Positions 49,298 through 57,735 of a stretch of DNA of 62,672 bases are shown here, in pieces. The notes under the pieces are model-generated. The model was given only the letters and a program-made list of their open reading frames with translations, had not been told where the DNA came from and did no database searches. Numbering within the stretch: the stretch's first letter is position 1; each line of letters starts with the position of its first letter. A program made the position numbers and the translations under genes. Source of the DNA: Streptococcus panodentis (GTDB lineage: Bacteria > Bacillota > Bacilli > Lactobacillales > Streptococcaceae); assembly GCF_017884005.1 (NCBI RefSeq), contig NZ_QFAY01000019.1, forward strand, positions 1 through 62,672, given 5' to 3'.

Positions 49298-51946
49298 CTA
49301 GACAAGTTTCCTCATCTCCGCAATCCGCTCCTCTGTCGCATCATACTTGGCCTGGTAGTCGGCTTGTTTTTGCCGCTCTTTCTCGACGACTTCTGCTTTG
49401 GCGTTGGCGACGAAGCGTTCGTTGCTGAGTTTTTTGCCGACCAGGTCCAGTTCCTTCTGCCATTTGGCCAATTCTTTTTCCAGACGGGCCAACTCTTCCT
49501 CGACATTGAGGAGGTCAGCCAGGGGCAGGTAGATTTCAGCGCCGGTGATGATGCTGGACATGACCAGCTCTGGCACTTCTAGATCCGCTCCGATTTCCAG
49601 ATGTTCTGGGTTGGTGAAACGCTTGATATAGTTGACATTGGCCTTGAAAAATTCTTCCAGCGCGCCGTCTGTCGTCTTAATCAAGATGCTAATCGGCTTG
49701 CTTGGAGCCACATTGACTTCAGCCCTGCTATTGCGCACCGAACGGATCAGATCCTTAAGGGCTTCCACGCCAGCTGCTGCCTCAGCATCGTCAAACTCTG
49801 GACGAACCACTGGATAAGCCGCTGTCACAATGCTGCCTTCTGAGATCTGACCAAAGATTTCCTCAGTCACAAAAGGCATGATGGGGTGAAGCAGGCGCAG
49901 GATTTGGTCCAGCGTGTAGAGGAGGACAGAGCGGGTGATGACCTTTTCGTCTTCATTGTCGCTGTAAAGCACCTCCTTGGTCAGCTCCACATACCAGTCA
50001 GCAAACTCGTCCCAGATGAAGTTGTAGAGGATATGGCCAGCCACACCAAACTCAAACTTATCAAAGTTTTCAGTGACCTTGCCAATGGTTTCATTGAGAT
50101 TGTGGAGGATCCAGCGGTCGGTGACATTGCCAGCCTGGCCAGCCGCCACCTGGGCCACATGCTCACGCGCCGCATCCAGCGTCAAGCCCTCATTATTCAT
50201 GAGGATATAGCGGGAAATGTTCCAGATTTTGTTAATGAAATTCCAGGAAGCATCCATCTTTTCATAGCTGAAGCGGACATCCTGACCTGGGGCAGAACCG
50301 TTTGACAGGAACCAGCGCAAAGCATCGGCACCGTACTTGTCAATAACATCCATCGGATCAATCCCGTTGCCCAGAGACTTGGACATCTTGCGCCCCTGCT
50401 CATCACGAATAAGCCCATGAATGAGGACATTTTGGAAAGGCTGACGGCCGGTGAATTCCAGAGATTGGAAAATCATCCGAGATACCCAGAAAAAGATGAT
50501 GTCATAACCCGTTACCAAGGTTGAGGTCGGGAAGTAACGCTTGAAGTCTGCTGAGTCTACATCCGGCCAGCCCATGGTTGAGAAGGGCCAAAGAGCCGAG
50601 CTGAACCAAGTATCCAGCACGTCTTCGTCCTGGGTCCAGCCGTCCCCTTCCGGTGCCTCTTCGCCCACATAAATCTCGCCTTGAGCATTGTACCAGGCCG
50701 GGATTTGGTGCCCCCACCAGAGCTGGCGGGAAATGACCCAGTCGTGGACATTTTCCATCCACTGGAGGAAGGTATCATTAAAGCGCGGCGGGTAAAATTC
50801 TACCTTATCGTCGGTAGCTTGGTTGGCAATGGCATTCTTGGCCAGCTGGTCCATCTTGACAAACCACTGGGTAGACAGGCGTGGCTCAACGACTACACCG
50901 GTCCGCTCTGAGTGGCCGACGGAGTGGACCCGCTTGTCAATCTTGACTAGGGCACCGATTTCTTCCAGCTTCTTGACAACTGCCTTACGAGCTTCAAAGC
51001 GGTCCAGACCGGCAAATTCAAAGGCTAAGTCATTCATCGTTCCGTCGTCGTTCATGACATTGACTTGCGGCAGCTTGTGGCGCTGACCGACCTCAAAGTC
51101 GTTGGGGTCATGGGCCGGAGTAATTTTCACGACACCTGTACCAAACTCGGGATCTGCATGTTCGTCAGCCACGATGGGAATCAATTTATTGGCAATCGGC
51201 AGGACGACATTTTGGCCAATCAAGTCCTTGTAGCGGGGATCTTCCGGATTGACCGCAACGGCTACGTCCCCAAACATGGTCTCCGGACGGGTGGTCGCCA
51301 CTTCCAGAGCACGAGAACCGTCTTCCAGCACATAGTTCATGTGGTAGAAGGCCCCTTCCACATCCTTGTGGATGACCTCGATGTCAGACAAGGCTGTGCG
51401 GGCCGCCGGATCCCAGTTGATGATAAATTCCCCGCGGTAGATCCAGCCTTTTTTGTAGAGTTCGACAAAGACCTTGCGGACAGCTTTTGACAGGCCCTCA
51501 TCCAGAGTAAAACGCTCACGAGAGTAGTCGACAGACAGGCCCATCTTGCCCCACTGCTCCTTGATAGTGGTTGCGTATTCGTCCTTCCATTCCCAGACCT
51601 TATCCAGGAATTTCTCCCGGCCTAGATCATAGCGGGATACGCCCTGCTCCCGCAGGCGCTCCTCAACCTTGGCCTGAGTCGCAATCCCTGCATGGTCCAT
51701 GCCTGGCAGCCAGAGGGTATCAAAGCCCTGCATGCGCTTCTGACGGATGATAATATCCTGCAAAGTCGTGTCCCAAGCGTGACCAAGATGCAATTTCCCT
51801 GTCACATTCGGCGGCGGAATCACGATAGAGTAAGGGTGTGCCTTCTTGTCGCCTGACGGCTTGAAAACATCCGCCTCCAGCCATTTCGCGTAGCGGCCAG
51901 CCTCAACCTCGGCTGGATTGTATTTTGGTGAAAGTTGTTTAGACAT
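49298..51946 (-). CDS. valS: Valyl-tRNA synthetase
   Basis: The enzyme charges tRNA-Val. The 882-residue protein has HLGHAWDTT (HIGH motif, about 53), [12 protein letters not shown] (KMSKS motif, about 525), the CP1 editing domain, and a C-terminal coiled-coil arm ([19 protein letters not shown]). The gene directly behind the HEPN-like gene lacks its own T-box; the Val T-box lies 3 kb upstream, before the GNAT gene, so valS is probably read through GNAT, TPR/HhH and HEPN genes. Confidence 0.98.
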   Translation of the reverse strand: MSKQLSPKYNPAEVEAGRYAKWLEADVFKPSGDKKAHPYSIVIPPPNVTGKLHLGHAWDTTLQDIIIRQKRMQGFDTLWLPGMDHAGIATQAKVEERLREQGVSRYDLGREKFLDKVWEWKDEYATTIKEQWGKMGLSVDYSRERFTLDEGLSKAVRKVFVELYKKGWIYRGEFIINWDPAARTALSDIEVIHKDVEGAFYHMNYVLEDGSRALEVATTRPETMFGDVAVAVNPEDPRYKDLIGQNVVLPIANKLIPIVADEHADPEFGTGVVKITPAHDPNDFEVGQRHKLPQVNVMNDDGTMNDLAFEFAGLDRFEARKAVVKKLEEIGALVKIDKRVHSVGHSERTGVVVEPRLSTQWFVKMDQLAKNAIANQATDDKVEFYPPRFNDTFLQWMENVHDWVISRQLWWGHQIPAWYNAQGEIYVGEEAPEGDGWTQDEDVLDTWFSSALWPFSTMGWPDVDSADFKRYFPTSTLVTGYDIIFFWVSRMIFQSLEFTGRQPFQNVLIHGLIRDEQGRKMSKSLGNGIDPMDVIDKYGADALRWFLSNGSAPGQDVRFSYEKMDASWNFINKIWNISRYILMNNEGLTLDAAREHVAQVAAGQAGNVTDRWILHNLNETIGKVTENFDKFEFGVAGHILYNFIWDEFADWYVELTKEVLYSDNEDEKVITRSVLLYTLDQILRLLHPIMPFVTEEIFGQISEGSIVTAAYPVVRPEFDDAEAAAGVEALKDLIRSVRNSRAEVNVAPSKPISILIKTTDGALEEFFKANVNYIKRFTNPEHLEIGADLEVPELVMSSIITGAEIYLPLADLLNVEEELARLEKELAKWQKELDLVGKKLSNERFVANAKAEVVEKERQKQADYQAKYDATEERIAEMRKLV

Positions 51947-51958
51947 GTGTGATCTCCT

Positions 51959-52921
51959 TTAATTACTTTTATTGATAATATTAACCAAACCAATTTTTGA
52001 AAGTTCAATATAAATCTCTTCAATTTCAGCAAATGATGCAAGTGGTGACATAGTATAATTTCCAGGATTATATTTGAGATCGTACTTGCTTATCTTTGAA
52101 ATATAATACCTAGAGTGTTTCAATTTTAATGATTCCAACTTTGATTTAATATCTACTAATGTATTATGGTTTAACTTTAAAAACAACTTATTATAATTAG
52201 CATAGAGCTCTGTGAGAGCATTAGAGTATTCTTTCACTAGAGCTATAGCATCAATCTTAGATGTTTCTTGATTTAGTTTTATCAACTCCACTTTCAATTT
52301 TTTCCATTTAAAGTTGGAATTTAAAAGATAATCTAAATCAATATAGAAATCAATTATAACAGTTTCATCATCTGGGCTAACAGCTTTTACTTTATTTATT
52401 GGTAAGTCAATATGTTGTGAATAATTCCTCAATGAATGACAAAATCGATAAGCAAAATTGGTATCATACTGATAGCTTGCAAAACCATGTATACAATCAA
52501 ACTCCTCACTATCCTTGGAATATTTTTGTTTAATTTGGTTTTCATTAAAATCGACAAACAATTTTCCACTGGATAATAAATGAATCATGAAACGATTCAC
52601 GTCTGCCTCTTCAATTTCTAATTCCTTTGACTCAAGTTTATTCTTAATACTTAAAAAATCCGAGACATCTGAAATAAACAATTCGAACATATTCTTGATT
52701 TTTTGAAAATCCTTTTGAATCTCAAGAATTTGGTTCGAGACTGACATTATTTCCTTGGTTGGTTCAATATTAGAGATGACAATACGTTTTTCATTGTTGT
52801 TAATTTCTAAATAAGCTAATCGCTCGATAATATCACTATCATTTAATTCAGCGTACTCCACATCAATTTGACGTAACTGTTCCTCAGATAAAGAGCTTAC
52901 TTCCTCTTTTACATCGCTCAT
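51959..52921 (-). CDS. HEPN-like protein, AT-rich, unknown role
   Basis: The 320-residue soluble helical protein has RX4H in FAYRFCHSLRNYSQHIDLPI (R at about 165), the form RNxxxH typical of HEPN RNases and seen in uncharacterised defence-like proteins. The N-terminus is acidic (SSLSEEQLRQIDVEYAELNDSD). No helicase, nuclease metal site or membrane segment is visible. It starts at ATG 52921 behind GGGAGGG; its ATG overlaps the stop of a broken GNAT copy. Base composition is clearly more AT-rich than valS. It lies 12 bases before valS, within the Val T-box operon. Activity is inferred from the motif only. Confidence 0.6.
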   Translation of the reverse strand: MSDVKEEVSSLSEEQLRQIDVEYAELNDSDIIERLAYLEINNNEKRIVISNIEPTKEIMSVSNQILEIQKDFQKIKNMFELFISDVSDFLSIKNKLESKELEIEEADVNRFMIHLLSSGKLFVDFNENQIKQKYSKDSEEFDCIHGFASYQYDTNFAYRFCHSLRNYSQHIDLPINKVKAVSPDDETVIIDFYIDLDYLLNSNFKWKKLKVELIKLNQETSKIDAIALVKEYSNALTELYANYNKLFLKLNHNTLVDIKSKLESLKLKHSRYYISKISKYDLKYNPGNYTMSPLASFAEIEEIYIELSKIGLVNIINKSN

Positions 52922-53067
52922 CTTATTCCCTCCCACTCCCTCTTCAGCAATCCATATCTCATCTCGTCGCAGCGATTGCCCTGAGTATCCTTACGATCCC
53001 TTATACGAGTTTCGACAGTAAAGTCAATCTTCTCTATGATTCGTCTGCTTTAGCGATTGTAATTAAA
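52918..53067 (-). pseudogene. Broken copy of the GNAT acetyltransferase 3' end
   Basis: Read on the minus strand this gives NYNR, stop, then SRRIIEKIDFTVETRIRDRKDT and QGNRCDEMRYGLLKREWEG. It lines up with the C-terminus of the intact GNAT protein at 54318-54917 (NRQSQRVAEKLGFSLEGRIR, then RKDTQGKRCAELRYGLLKSE). So a second GNAT 3' end, with an in-frame stop, lies before the HEPN-like gene. Its stop TGA overlaps the next gene's ATG. Confidence 0.85.
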
Positions 53068-53098
53068 GCAAGCCCGCTTCATCCCTTTCAATAAACGA

Positions 53099-54340
53099 TT
53101 AATTCGCTTTGTTAAACTTTATACCATTTTCTTTTAGTTTTTTAACCGTAACAGGACCAATGCCTTTTAAAGCTAGGACTTCTTTTTCTGTCCAATCTTT
53201 GAAATCAGCTGAGGTACTAATGCCATTGTCTAAGAAAATTCGAGCGTAATCCATTCGAATCCCCTTCATTTCGGGTTCCCCCATTAAAGAAAATAAGTCA
53301 GCGAGCTCAGCCAAACCTTCTTCTAGTCCATAAGGAATGGTAATATGCTCCTTGCCTCCTAATTTTTTAGCTTCATTAGACAAAAATTCCGTTAGGATAA
53401 TGTTTTTCTCTAAAAAATCAAAAAGCGGATAGAGACTCGCCATCAGCGACTCGTTTGAGTTAGGATAGTAGAATTCTTGCTCTTCTATTTCAAACACTTG
53501 GAAATACCAGTCTTTTGCAGCAAAGAAGGCAATCGCTTCAGTATTCATCTCCGCTAACTTTGCAAATAATTTTCTTGCTTCCTCTAGTTTTCCTCGCAAG
53601 AAAGCAGCAATAACAGCATGTACCAATACAGTATCATCGCATTTTCCTTTATTCAGTGCCTCTTGATAGAAGCGCTCAACCTTTATCTCCTGACCAGTCA
53701 TATGATACAGGGAAAGCATACAGAAAACAAAATTGGGCGGGAAGCGTTCTGGTCGCTTACTTAGGTACAAATCAACCAATTCCAAGGCTTTATGGTAACA
53801 GCCTTCTCCCATATAATATTCAATCAGAAACAGCAGTGCAGTTAAAACTGGACGAGACTCAAAATAATTCCAATCGTTGTATCTATTTGTTTTCCATTTT
53901 GATAACACAAGGGCTTCAAATTCTAAGACTTTTTCAAAGGTCGGCAAATCAAAGTCTTCAACTTCTGATGCAAATAGATGAAACTCCGCCGCGAAATAAT
54001 CTGGATTGAGCTCTAACACTTGTTTCAGCAAGTTGTTTCGTTTATATTTGTTGGGCGTATGCATCGCTTTTCTAAAAAGTTCATGATCTGGATTCCAAAT
54101 AAAAGTCCCGTTTCTTAATTGATGACTGATTTCCTGAACATCTGGATAATCGCCATGCTCATCAGCGTATTGGATTATTGCGGTGTGTTGCTCATCAAAG
54201 TTTTGAATACGGCGCCGCTCTACGAATACTGGCTTGTGAGCTAATGCTTCTGTCCATGCAGCTTCTTCTTCAGAAATGACTTTGATATTCAATTTCTGCT
54301 GACGTTTTAATTCTTTTTTACGATTTTTCTTTTTTGCCAT
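53099..54340 (-). CDS. TPR-like protein with C-terminal helix-hairpin-helix
   Basis: The 413-residue protein starts with a very basic stretch (MAKKKNRKKELKRQQKLNIK), has a helical repeat region like TPR (KALELVDLYLSKRPERFPPN, FYQEALNKGK..., LEEARKLFAKLAEMN, about 110-300), and ends with a helix-hairpin-helix DNA-binding motif (EVLALKGIGPVTVKKLKENGI). The start ATG 54340 follows AAGGAG; it overlaps the GNAT gene by 23 bases. It lies between the intact and the broken GNAT 3' ends. Function unknown; HhH suggests nucleic acid binding. Confidence 0.7.
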   Translation of the reverse strand: MAKKKNRKKELKRQQKLNIKVISEEEAAWTEALAHKPVFVERRRIQNFDEQHTAIIQYADEHGDYPDVQEISHQLRNGTFIWNPDHELFRKAMHTPNKYKRNNLLKQVLELNPDYFAAEFHLFASEVEDFDLPTFEKVLEFEALVLSKWKTNRYNDWNYFESRPVLTALLFLIEYYMGEGCYHKALELVDLYLSKRPERFPPNFVFCMLSLYHMTGQEIKVERFYQEALNKGKCDDTVLVHAVIAAFLRGKLEEARKLFAKLAEMNTEAIAFFAAKDWYFQVFEIEEQEFYYPNSNESLMASLYPLFDFLEKNIILTEFLSNEAKKLGGKEHITIPYGLEEGLAELADLFSLMGEPEMKGIRMDYARIFLDNGISTSADFKDWTEKEVLALKGIGPVTVKKLKENGIKFNKAN

Positions 54341-54917
54341 GTTCTTTCTCCTTCCACTCACTCTTCAGCAGTCCATACCTCAGCTCTGCGCAGCGCTTGC
54401 CTTGGGTATCTTTGCGATCACGGATACGTCCTTCCAGACTAAAGCCCAGTTTCTCCGCCACGCGCTGGCTCTGCCTGTTGTAATCATAGCAGACGATTTC
54501 AACCTTATGAAGGTTCAAAATAGTAAAAGCCACTTCAATCAAGGCACTGACCGCCTCAGCCATATAGCCCTGCCCCCAGTAGTCCGGATGCAGCAGGTAG
54601 CCAATCTCAAAGACATCATCCGCATGGCGGTGATTGAAATCACAGGAGCCAATGACTTGATCGCTTCCTTTGACCGTAATCCCATAGCCCGACGGCAGGC
54701 CTTTCTTTTCAAGATTTTGATAGTAATGATTTTCAAAATAATCATACTCATCTTGCAGAGTTTCAATCAGGGGAACGGCCGCAGGATAGCAAACCTCAGG
54801 CAGGCTGACATAGTCAAACATAGCGGGCACGTCCTCCGACGTCCGCTGGCGCAGAATCAAGCGCTCTGTTTCAAGCCTCGGCAATTCTTTGCCATTGTAC
54901 TTTTCTAAGATTTTCAT
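54318..54917 (-). CDS. GNAT family N-acetyltransferase (RimJ/RimL-like)
   Basis: The 199-residue protein has the RimJ-type layout: LPRLETERLILRQRTSEDVPAMFDY, GSCDFNHRHADDVFEIGYLLHPDYWGQGYMAEAVSALIEVAF (acetyl-CoA loop QGYMAEA), and the C-terminal EKLGFSLEGRIRD. The target is unknown. The start MKILEKYNGKELPRLETERL follows AAGGAGG; a longer frame runs into the T-box terminator. It is the first gene behind the Val T-box. Confidence 0.9.
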   Translation of the reverse strand: MKILEKYNGKELPRLETERLILRQRTSEDVPAMFDYVSLPEVCYPAAVPLIETLQDEYDYFENHYYQNLEKKGLPSGYGITVKGSDQVIGSCDFNHRHADDVFEIGYLLHPDYWGQGYMAEAVSALIEVAFTILNLHKVEIVCYDYNRQSQRVAEKLGFSLEGRIRDRKDTQGKRCAELRYGLLKSEWKEKEHGKKEKS

Positions 54918-54934
54918 GTGCCGCCTCCTTTTAT

Positions 54935-55234
54935 AAAATAAAAATATCCCTGCCATATCCATGACAGGGACGAATGTGTTTATCCGCGGTACCACCCAAT
55001 TTCGGGCAGAGCCCGCAACTCTCGTCTTCTTGTTTTTCTTTTATGACGTCGTTAGCTCGCTTTGACGTACTTCAGTACAGCCTGCAACTCGCTGCCTAGT
55101 CCTAAAAGGAAACAAAAAGACTATTCTAATATTTTAATTTTTCATCCATCAGCAACCAGCTTTGACGCATTTGTGGACTTCTCAGCACCGCCACTTTCTG
55201 TAAAATGCGGGATTCAAAACACCTCTGATGAACC
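54935..55234 (-). promoter_or_regulatory. T-box riboswitch (Val, specifier GUC) with BOX insertion
   Basis: On the minus strand CATCAG/CTGATG closes Stem I, GCATTT/AAATGC and GTGG...CCAC form its upper part, and GUC followed by A lies in the specifier loop (55164-55166). The T-box GGGTGGTACCGCGG is at 54984-54997. The terminator TCCCTGTCATGG...GCAGGGA with T tail lies around 54945-54972. A BOX-like element (copy D) is inserted between Stem I and the antiterminator. It should respond to uncharged tRNA-Val. Confidence 0.93.
55032..55125 (+). repeat. BOX-like element, copy D, inside the Val T-box leader
   Basis: CTTTTATGACGTCGTTAGCTCG, CGTACTTCAGTACAGCCTGC and CTCGCTGCCTAGTCC match copy C closely. 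It has no boxB module. It lies between Stem I and the T-box sequence of the valS operon leader. Confidence 0.85.
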
Positions 55235-55235
55235 T

Positions 55236-55264
55236 ATTCTATCACCTTTCCAGCGAAAAATCAA
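55236..55264 (-). promoter_or_regulatory. Promoter of the Val T-box operon
   Basis: On the minus strand TTGATT (55264-55259) and TAGAAT (55241-55236) are 17 bases apart. The -35 overlaps the stop codon of the DUF1912 gene. Confidence 0.75.
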
Positions 55265-55515
55265 TAATTTCTCTCACCCAAAAGTCCGTCTGGCAGGTCG
55301 TGAAATCCCTTGCCTGCCTGATAATTGGCAAACTTACCCAAGAGAAACTGATAGGCATCTAGACGGCTTTCATAGCGGATAGCGGCCTCTCGGGCCCGCT
55401 CGTCCTGATCTGCCTCATAGACAGCCTGACTCTCCTTGAGCGCCATTTCATTGATCATAACCTGGGTCTTGACCCAAGCCTCAAACTCCTGCAAAAATTC
55501 CTGTTCGTAGCTCAT
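55261..55515 (-). CDS. DUF1912 family protein
   Basis: The 84-residue helical, charged protein starts MSYEQEFLQEFEAWVKTQVMINEMAL and has LDAYQFLLGKFANYQAGKGFHDLP. It fits the streptococcal DUF1912 family of unknown role. The start ATG 55515 was chosen by family N-terminus; a GTG three codons upstream is possible. It lies 26 bases after the DUF438 gene, in the same direction. Confidence 0.7.
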   Translation of the reverse strand: MSYEQEFLQEFEAWVKTQVMINEMALKESQAVYEADQDERAREAAIRYESRLDAYQFLLGKFANYQAGKGFHDLPDGLLGERNY

Positions 55516-55541
55516 TTTTCTCACTTTCTAGCTGCAGATAC

Positions 55542-56903
55542 TTAGTCCAAATCTCGGTAAAAATCACTGTCAATGTCACGGAAGGGCTGAATGTCCTGCA
55601 CATACTCCAGCACCCCCTGAAATTCCCCAGCTTCATCCCGCACCGCCGCATAGGTCACATGGACAAACTTGCCCCGCGATTCCGACCTGAACCACATCTC
55701 AAACTTGTCCCGCTGCCCCTCGCGCAGAGCCTTGAAAATCCGCCGCACCTTGTCCAAAAACTTAGGCGGATGGCAAAGCTCGACATGGCGCCCTATCTGG
55801 GACGGCGTCCGTTTGAAAATCATCTCGTCCGCCGGCACACTGTCATTGTAATACTGGAAAATATCCTCCTTATTGACAAAGGTAATCTCCATGGGCAGAT
55901 GGTCCAAAATCAAATTGGCCTCCGTCACCGACAGATAGCCATGGCCAAAAGGCTGCTGGGACTCCCGATTAAAGGTTTGCTCTTTCTTTTCCTTAGGCTC
56001 AAAGGAAATAGTGACCTGCCCATCCGGCGTATCAATGACCTGCTGAAACCTGCCATCACTAGGCTGCTCTCTACTGGCTGCCGCTTCGCTGCCTGCATCA
56101 GCAGCCTCCCCAGCTTCCTCCTCCGAGAATGAGTGCCGCTCAGGAATCCATTTCTCCGTCGGCTTGATGATGGCATAGCCATAAGCCTCGCTCTCCTCGG
56201 CAATCTTGAGCCAGTCATCCTGATGAAAGGACTCGAGGAGTATCATGAGCAAAATGGACTCTTCCTTGAAAATCATAGCTTCAAACTCAGCCGCAAAGAT
56301 TTCAAACTTTTCCTTGACTGCGGAAACCTCTAACTCCGGCAGCTGCTGAGCAGCTGCCCTAGCTTCCTGAAAAAGCCCGCGGATCTGATCATCCACGCCC
56401 CACATGACCTTGGGCGGCGAATCATGCCCATAGCTCTCCATGATGGGAAACATGAGCTCTTCCTTGCGCTGATAGTGAATAGCAAACTGTCCGACCAAGC
56501 CCAGCTGCCGCAGCAGACCCTTGCCAATCTCCGTCAGCATCTCTGCATCATCAGACTGCTCATAGGTATCCAGAAGCCGCCGCACCCGCATGAGGGCTGC
56601 CCGCAGAGCTAGATTTTCCTGCTTGAAAATCTGCACCGGATGACCCGGATGATCCGTATCGGCCACTTCTACATTCTGCACAGCTCCCTTAAAAAGGTTG
56701 GCATGCACATTGCAAAGGGACATGACATCTTCAAAGGTCACACCCGAATCCGAATTCATCAGCTCATGCTCCATTAAGCTGATTTCAATGGCGGACACAC
56801 CTGTAAAATGCTCGTTAAAGAGTTCCTGAACCGATTCCGCCGAAGCACCCTGATGCAAATCCAGCAGAATGGATTTGAGAATCTCAATCCGCTCCGCAGC
56901 CAT
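55542..56903 (-). CDS. DUF438 protein with hemerythrin-like and PAS domains
   Basis: The 453-residue protein has an N-terminal DUF438 domain (ILKSILLDLHQGASAESVQELFNEHF...), a hemerythrin-like four-helix part with His/Glu ligands (about 100-230; HYQRKEELMFPIMESYGHDSPPKVMW), a variable acidic linker, and a C-terminal PAS domain (ILDHLPMEITFVNKEDIFQYYND). Such proteins are thought to sense oxygen, NO or iron. It overlaps the DUF1858 gene by one base. Confidence 0.88.
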   Translation of the reverse strand: MAAERIEILKSILLDLHQGASAESVQELFNEHFTGVSAIEISLMEHELMNSDSGVTFEDVMSLCNVHANLFKGAVQNVEVADTDHPGHPVQIFKQENLALRAALMRVRRLLDTYEQSDDAEMLTEIGKGLLRQLGLVGQFAIHYQRKEELMFPIMESYGHDSPPKVMWGVDDQIRGLFQEARAAAQQLPELEVSAVKEKFEIFAAEFEAMIFKEESILLMILLESFHQDDWLKIAEESEAYGYAIIKPTEKWIPERHSFSEEEAGEAADAGSEAAASREQPSDGRFQQVIDTPDGQVTISFEPKEKKEQTFNRESQQPFGHGYLSVTEANLILDHLPMEITFVNKEDIFQYYNDSVPADEMIFKRTPSQIGRHVELCHPPKFLDKVRRIFKALREGQRDKFEMWFRSESRGKFVHVTYAAVRDEAGEFQGVLEYVQDIQPFRDIDSDFYRDLD

Positions 56904-57136
56904 CAGTCTATACCAGCTACTTCATAACCATTAGCTTCCAGCAGGGACTGAATCTTTTCAATGGGCAGACCGTGCATCGCTGCACCCTGCAGGAGACTGA
57001 CTTGGCGTCCGACCGTTTCCCGCATCTGCGGATTGGCCAAAGGAGCAAAGCCCAGCTCCACCAGAATATCCAAAACCTCTGGATGCGCATCAATCACTTC
57101 TGCTACCGGAATAGACAAATCAATCACATTGTTCAT
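56903..57136 (-). CDS. DUF1858 domain protein
   Basis: The 77-residue protein MNNVIDLSIPVAEVIDAHPEVLDILVELGFAPLANPQMRETVG... is a stand-alone DUF1858 domain, often fused or next to DUF438 hemerythrin-PAS proteins, as here. The start ATG 57136 follows GAGGTAG. Function unknown; probably works with the next gene in redox or NO sensing. Confidence 0.85.
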   Translation of the reverse strand: MNNVIDLSIPVAEVIDAHPEVLDILVELGFAPLANPQMRETVGRQVSLLQGAAMHGLPIEKIQSLLEANGYEVAGID

Positions 57137-57196
57137 ATCAGCTACCTCACTGTCTTTTTCTATCATTATACCACAAAAGCCCTCCCAGACTCAAAG

Positions 57197-57635
57197 TATC
57201 GTCATTTAGTTTCTCTTTTATTCCGTCGTTAACTCGCTTTGTTTTGGTAAAAAAACTCTTGACGCGGTCAAAACCTCCACTGGAGCTTTTTGACACTTCC
57301 TAGCGGAAGCTCTATCTGCCACCTCAAAACCTCCACTGGAGCTTTTTGACACTTCCTAGCGGAAGCTTTATCTGCCACCTCAAAACCTCCACTGGAGCTT
57401 TTTGACACTTCCTAGCGGAAGCTTTATCTGCCACCTCAAAACCTCCACTGGAGCTTTTTGCTCAAAACCTCCACTGGAGCTTTTTGACACTTCCTAGCGG
57501 AAGCTTTATCTGCCACCTCAAAACCTCCACTGGAGCTTTTGAGCAGCTCGCTGTCCTATCGTCCTGTGTTTTAAGCGATTGGCTGAAACTGTCCCCCGGA
57601 CAGTTTCACTGCTAAAAGCAAAGGAAAAGACTATA
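57197..57635 (+). repeat. BOX-like element, copy G, with six boxB units
   Basis: It starts ATCGTCATTTAGTTTCTC and ends GGAAAAGACTATA like copies C and D. Between these lie boxB units of 56 bases starting TCAAAACCTCCACTGGAGC at 57268, 57324, 57380, 57436 (cut to 26 bases), 57462 and 57518 (partial). Each unit has hairpins CTCC-ACT-GGAG and CTTCC-TAGC-GGAAG. Near the end is GAAACTGTCC-CCC-GGACAGTTTC. The gap 57137-57735 holds no gene. Confidence 0.9.
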
Positions 57636-57637
57636 AA

Positions 57638-57672
57638 AAAGAAAAGCGAGAAAGGGATTCTCCTCTCGCACG
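57638..57672 (-). terminator. Terminator of rlmD
   Basis: On the minus strand GCGAGAGG...CTTTCTCGC forms a stem followed by TTTTCTTTTTT. Confidence 0.8.
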
Positions 57673-57735
57673 CTTCCTTTCTTCGCCTATCCAATTCTAA
57701 TTAAAATAACTAACTCTATCAGGCAGACGCTGAGC

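Noticed and set aside
57268..57541. Tandem units that could look like a CRISPR array
   Set aside because: The units are contiguous without unique spacers, contain internal hairpins and sit inside a BOX-like element; no cas genes are present.
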